From positions 1 through 17,058 of the forward strand of contig JBBQKJ010000059.1 in the NCBI GenBank assembly GCA_038326775.1: DNA of 17,058 nt, written 5' to 3'. Position numbers and translations under genes: made by a program. Source of the stretch: DYIU01 sp038326775. Its GTDB lineage: Bacteria; Actinomycetota; Geothermincolia; Fen-727; Anoxymicrobiaceae. Under the pieces are notes generated by a model that worked only from the letters and a program-made list of their open reading frames with translations, made no database searches and was not told where the DNA came from. Shown in pieces: positions 15,302-17,058 of this stretch. The number at the start of each line of letters is the position of its first letter. Positions within the stretch are counted from its first letter, which is position 1.

Positions 15302-15485
15302 TTCCCACACCCCCTGTGAATCGCACGGCCGGCTTTGAATTGTGGTCCACCCGGATGACACCTTTCGGCATCGGAGGAAAAGCACGGGAGGAGACCAGGT
15401 CGGATAGAAATGAGTTGAAAACCAACGTCTGCCCCAGAACAACTTCTCACGTGTTGCCCCTGTTTTGGAAGCCCCTGTTATCGCC
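15301..15485 (-). promoter_or_regulatory. Long leader of the 5'-nucleotidase transcript
   Basis: If the promoter at 15492-15519 is used, the mRNA starts near 15485 and has a leader of about 185 nt. The leader contains a direct repeat ACAGGGGC (spacing 7 bases), a CAAC-N9-GTTG stem, and a hairpin GATGCC-GAAA-GGTGTC, ending with the strong ribosome site AGGGGGTG. It does not match any riboswitch consensus that I know; a cis-acting control element is possible but unproven. Confidence 0.35.
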
Positions 15486-15491
15486 TCTAAC

Positions 15492-15519
15492 AGTATATAC
15501 CCTGCGTACACCGTTTCAA
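15492..15519 (-). promoter_or_regulatory. Sigma-70-like promoter upstream of the 5'-nucleotidase
   Basis: On the minus strand TTGAAA (15519-15514) and TATACT (15497-15492) are separated by 16 bp; they match the sigma-70 consensus at 5 of 6 positions in each box. It lies in the only strong A/T-rich patch upstream of the nucleotidase and about 190 bp before its start. Confidence 0.5.
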
Positions 15520-15684
15520 GCAAATGGAGCAAAGCAATCGTGGAGCGTGAAGTCGGGGAGCCCGCACGCGGCGATAGTGACGATGTCTTTCTGCAATGGG
15601 GGTTTGAGCGCGGGCGGGTCCGGTTGAGGGGCATGCCCTCCGCTCCACCCCTGGAAAACTCCGCTGATCTATGCTTTGTTTTGA
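15520..15684. other. Intergenic stretch upstream of the nucleotidase promoter
   Basis: Between the nucleotidase promoter and the plus-strand fragment at 15685. The open frame on the minus strand here has the composition of a chance ORF. I see no conserved gene, hairpin or repeat. A junction with the fragment is likely near 15684. Confidence 0.4.
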
Positions 15685-16008
15685 GGGACCTCCCGCTTTG
15701 TCGAGCTCGAAGAGCGGGCCAGGTTTATCCGGTGGGCCGACACCTTCGCAGCGCTGCGGGAGGTACTCGTTGACAAGCTCGAAAACGATAAAGCGTATGG
15801 CCGCCTCTACCTCGCATCTTCGCGGTTCAGAGAATTTTATCTCCGGATAACGAAAAAGCTCGCGGACGGCGGCGTCATGTGCCCGATTCCCGATCCACGT
15901 AAACATCACGGCGAGGAATACAACGCGGCGTTCCTGAGTTATGTTGACGTTGCTATCAACGAACTCCTCGACCAGCGACAGCCAATCGGGCCAGTCGAGG
16001 AACACTGA
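15685..16008 (+). pseudogene. 5'-truncated fragment of an unidentified gene (107 codons)
   Basis: The frame is open from just after a TGA at 15682-15684 to TGA 16008. It reads GTSRFVELEERARFIRWADT, then FAALREVLVDKLENDKAYGR, and ends with HHGEEYNAAFLSYVDVAINE and LLDQRQPIGPVEEH. The frame has many amphipathic helices and normal codon use, unlike the 177-codon minus-strand frame that overlaps it. There is no start codon near the beginning, and the only ATG (inside GGVMCP) would make a 45-residue peptide, so the 5' end has been lost. No family recognised. Confidence 0.45.
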
Positions 16009-16197
16009 GAGGAACTGCAAGAACCTGTTAAGACCTGCTCTGACTTATGTTCTGGCGCCAAACGCCTGTTATCGAGTGCTAGGATTGCTTTTGTAGATCA
16101 ACGTCTTGTGACTGGCTTCAATGAAAGCGGTAACATAGGTGAACGTAGTATCTAAGTGGCATTGATCCGGGAGGCGATCTGGTTGTCCGGTGAGACC

Positions 16198-16295
16198 ATG
16201 ACGTCGCATGAGAGAATGCAAGCCGCCCTGTCTTTTGAGCCGGTCGACAGGCACCCGGTCTTCCCGATACTGGTGACCGCCGGAAGGTGCTTTTC
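16198..16295 (+). pseudogene. N-terminal fragment of a uroporphyrinogen decarboxylase-family gene
   Basis: ATG 16198 opens MTSHERMQAALSFEPVDRHP, VFPILVTAGR, an excellent match to the start of URO-D/MtaA/CmuA-family proteins (MTSRERV-AAL-FEPVDRVPV-P), which act on tetrapyrroles or carry methyl groups to corrinoid proteins. GGTGAG precedes the ATG by 3 bases. After about 30 codons the frame stops resembling the family and the next sequence belongs to another protein in a different frame, so about 300 residues are missing. The cut lies near 16290-16300. Confidence 0.65.
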
Positions 16296-16300
16296 CCCGG

Positions 16301-16790
16301 GGAAGCCTTCTCGCAGCGGAACTGGCCGGCGACTTCATTATGATCGACGACGAGCTGGTCGATGCGCTGCTGTCAATCGTGCGCAACGGCGATGAACCAG
16401 AGGAACTGCGCGCCAAAGCGGTGATCTCTATGGGGCCGGTCCTAGAGAATTCGTTTATGGAAGGGTTCGAGGATACCGATGACGCGCCGATTGCCGAAGG
16501 GACATTCCACCGGGTCCAGGAGTCGCTCCGCAAGCTTTACGTGGACGCCGCCGTCCCGAAGGAAGTGCGGCGCAGGGTCCTGGAGGCATCGGTGCGCTCC
16601 CCTCAATACTGGCATCGGGATGCCATCCTCACCGCTTACTCCAGCGACGACGAAGCCTGGCGGCTGACAGCTGTCTTCTGCATGATCTACGTCCGAGGGT
16701 TCGAGGAACAGATCCTGGAGTCGCTGGAAGGCGAGAACCCGGACATTCACTACGAGGCGGCCTTCGAAGCCCTTGAAATGGCCGAGGCGA
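16301..16790 (+). pseudogene. Internal fragment of a HEAT-repeat-like protein
   Basis: The coherent protein begins GSLLAAELAGDFIMIDDELV (16301 on), so the nominal ATG 16340 is probably internal. It goes on with DALLSIVRNGDEPEELRAKA, LRKLYVDAAVPKEVRRRVLE, ASVRSPQYWHRDAILTAY, and WRLTAVFCMIYVRGFEEQIL. The alternating helix pattern and VRRRVLEASVR with later EWRLTAVF-type blocks are typical of HEAT-like repeats, used for protein binding. Both ends are missing: it is joined to the uroporphyrinogen decarboxylase fragment upstream and cut near 16790, where antisense recombinase sequence begins. The open frame runs to 16960 by chance. Confidence 0.6.
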
Positions 16791-17058
16791 TGTACTCCAC
16801 GCCGAAGCGGGCCAGGCGGTCACGGTGCTCCACCAGGATTGTCCCGACGGAAGGGTCGGAAAGCAGCTTCAGTAGTTTCTTGCGCCGGCCGTTCAGTCCG
16901 GAGCCGATCTCCTCGGCCACCGCCTTCACCCGGAGACCGCGCGCGGCTCATAGTCTTTGAGCCGGGATACCTGGCGGGCGAGGTCCTCCAACTGATCAAC
17001 AGATGATACGCGCGCATAGATCACGGTCTCGGGGCTTCTGGCGTGCGCCAGTACTGCT
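16790..17058 (-). pseudogene. IS607-family serine recombinase (TnpA), frameshifted and truncated
   Basis: Read on the minus strand, VIYARVSSVDQLEDLARQVS, RLKDYE is the catalytic serine (S of ARVSS) region of IS607-type recombinases, followed in another frame by ARGLRVKAVAEEIGSGLNGR, RKKLLKLLSDPSVGTILVE and HRDRLARFGVEYI. The frames join if one G is added near 16946 (GAGCC to GAGGCC, giving DYE-AARGLRV). The C-terminus stops at GVEYI, where the HEAT fragment begins. The N-terminal MerR-like part lies past the window edge. As present it is non-functional. IS607 elements usually also carry tnpB; none is visible here. Confidence 0.7.

Noticed and set aside
15340..15400. GNRA hairpin and CAAAGCC word in the nucleotidase leader, suggestive of a c-di-GMP riboswitch
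   Set aside because: The upstream GGCAAA-type element and the required stem order are missing, so it does not fit the GEMM consensus.
15487..16020. 177-codon minus-strand frame (MQFLSVFLDWPDW...)
   Set aside because: Its composition past the first half is poor, it is antisense to a better coding-like + frame (15685-16008), and it shows no family features.

Overview
The window is GC-rich bacterial DNA with Shine-Dalgarno-led genes. It mixes intact chromosomal genes with an unusual number of gene fragments. An actinobacterial source is suggested by a secreted 5'-nucleotidase carrying four adhesion-like repeats (EGTCRPGFDPY...AERPMYF), which I associate with deep-branching Actinomycetota, together with a flagellar FlgM-like protein and an MtaA/CmuA-type uroporphyrinogen decarboxylase start. 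This is inference from family recall, not from a search.

Layout, left: the window opens inside an ISL3-family transposase (+, 1-996) whose right end lies just after its stop codon. Next come a lone FlgM-like gene (-), then a winged-helix/minimal nucleotidyltransferase gene and a HEPN gene (+), which look like an HTH-MNT/HEPN toxin-antitoxin pair behind a multi-palindrome operator. Facing the pair is a class II Fic AMPylase (-). A presumed ATPase of the DUF234-type family (-, 4458-5621) has lost its P-loop half. Its coding frame begins exactly where the next gene ends.

Middle: a minus-strand cluster holds a GH5 glycosidase with a signal peptide, a small SCP2-like protein, and an MmgE/PrpD-family protein coupled to it by an ATGA overlap. 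The GH5 frame runs past its natural end into the antisense strand of a foreign fragment (DUF6941-like, +). Upstream lie a tandem flavodoxin/iron-sulfur flavoprotein (-), a frameshifted and truncated 4Fe-4S protein (+), and an alpha/beta hydrolase (-).

Right: the large secreted 5'-nucleotidase (-, 12089-15301) ends at a strong hairpin. It is followed by plus-strand scraps: an unidentified 107-codon fragment, the first ~30 codons of a uroporphyrinogen decarboxylase, and a HEAT-repeat-like protein without its ends. A frameshifted IS607-type serine recombinase (-) leaves the window.

The intact genes are functionally diverse and mostly on the minus strand. The fragments sit at sharp junctions, and mobile-element genes lie at both window edges, so the picture is one of repeated illegitimate recombination (or, less likely, assembly chimerism). 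The best candidate for an interesting system is the HTH-MNT/HEPN pair with its four-half-site operator; the decapitated ATPase and its overlapping small ORF are the next most unusual.
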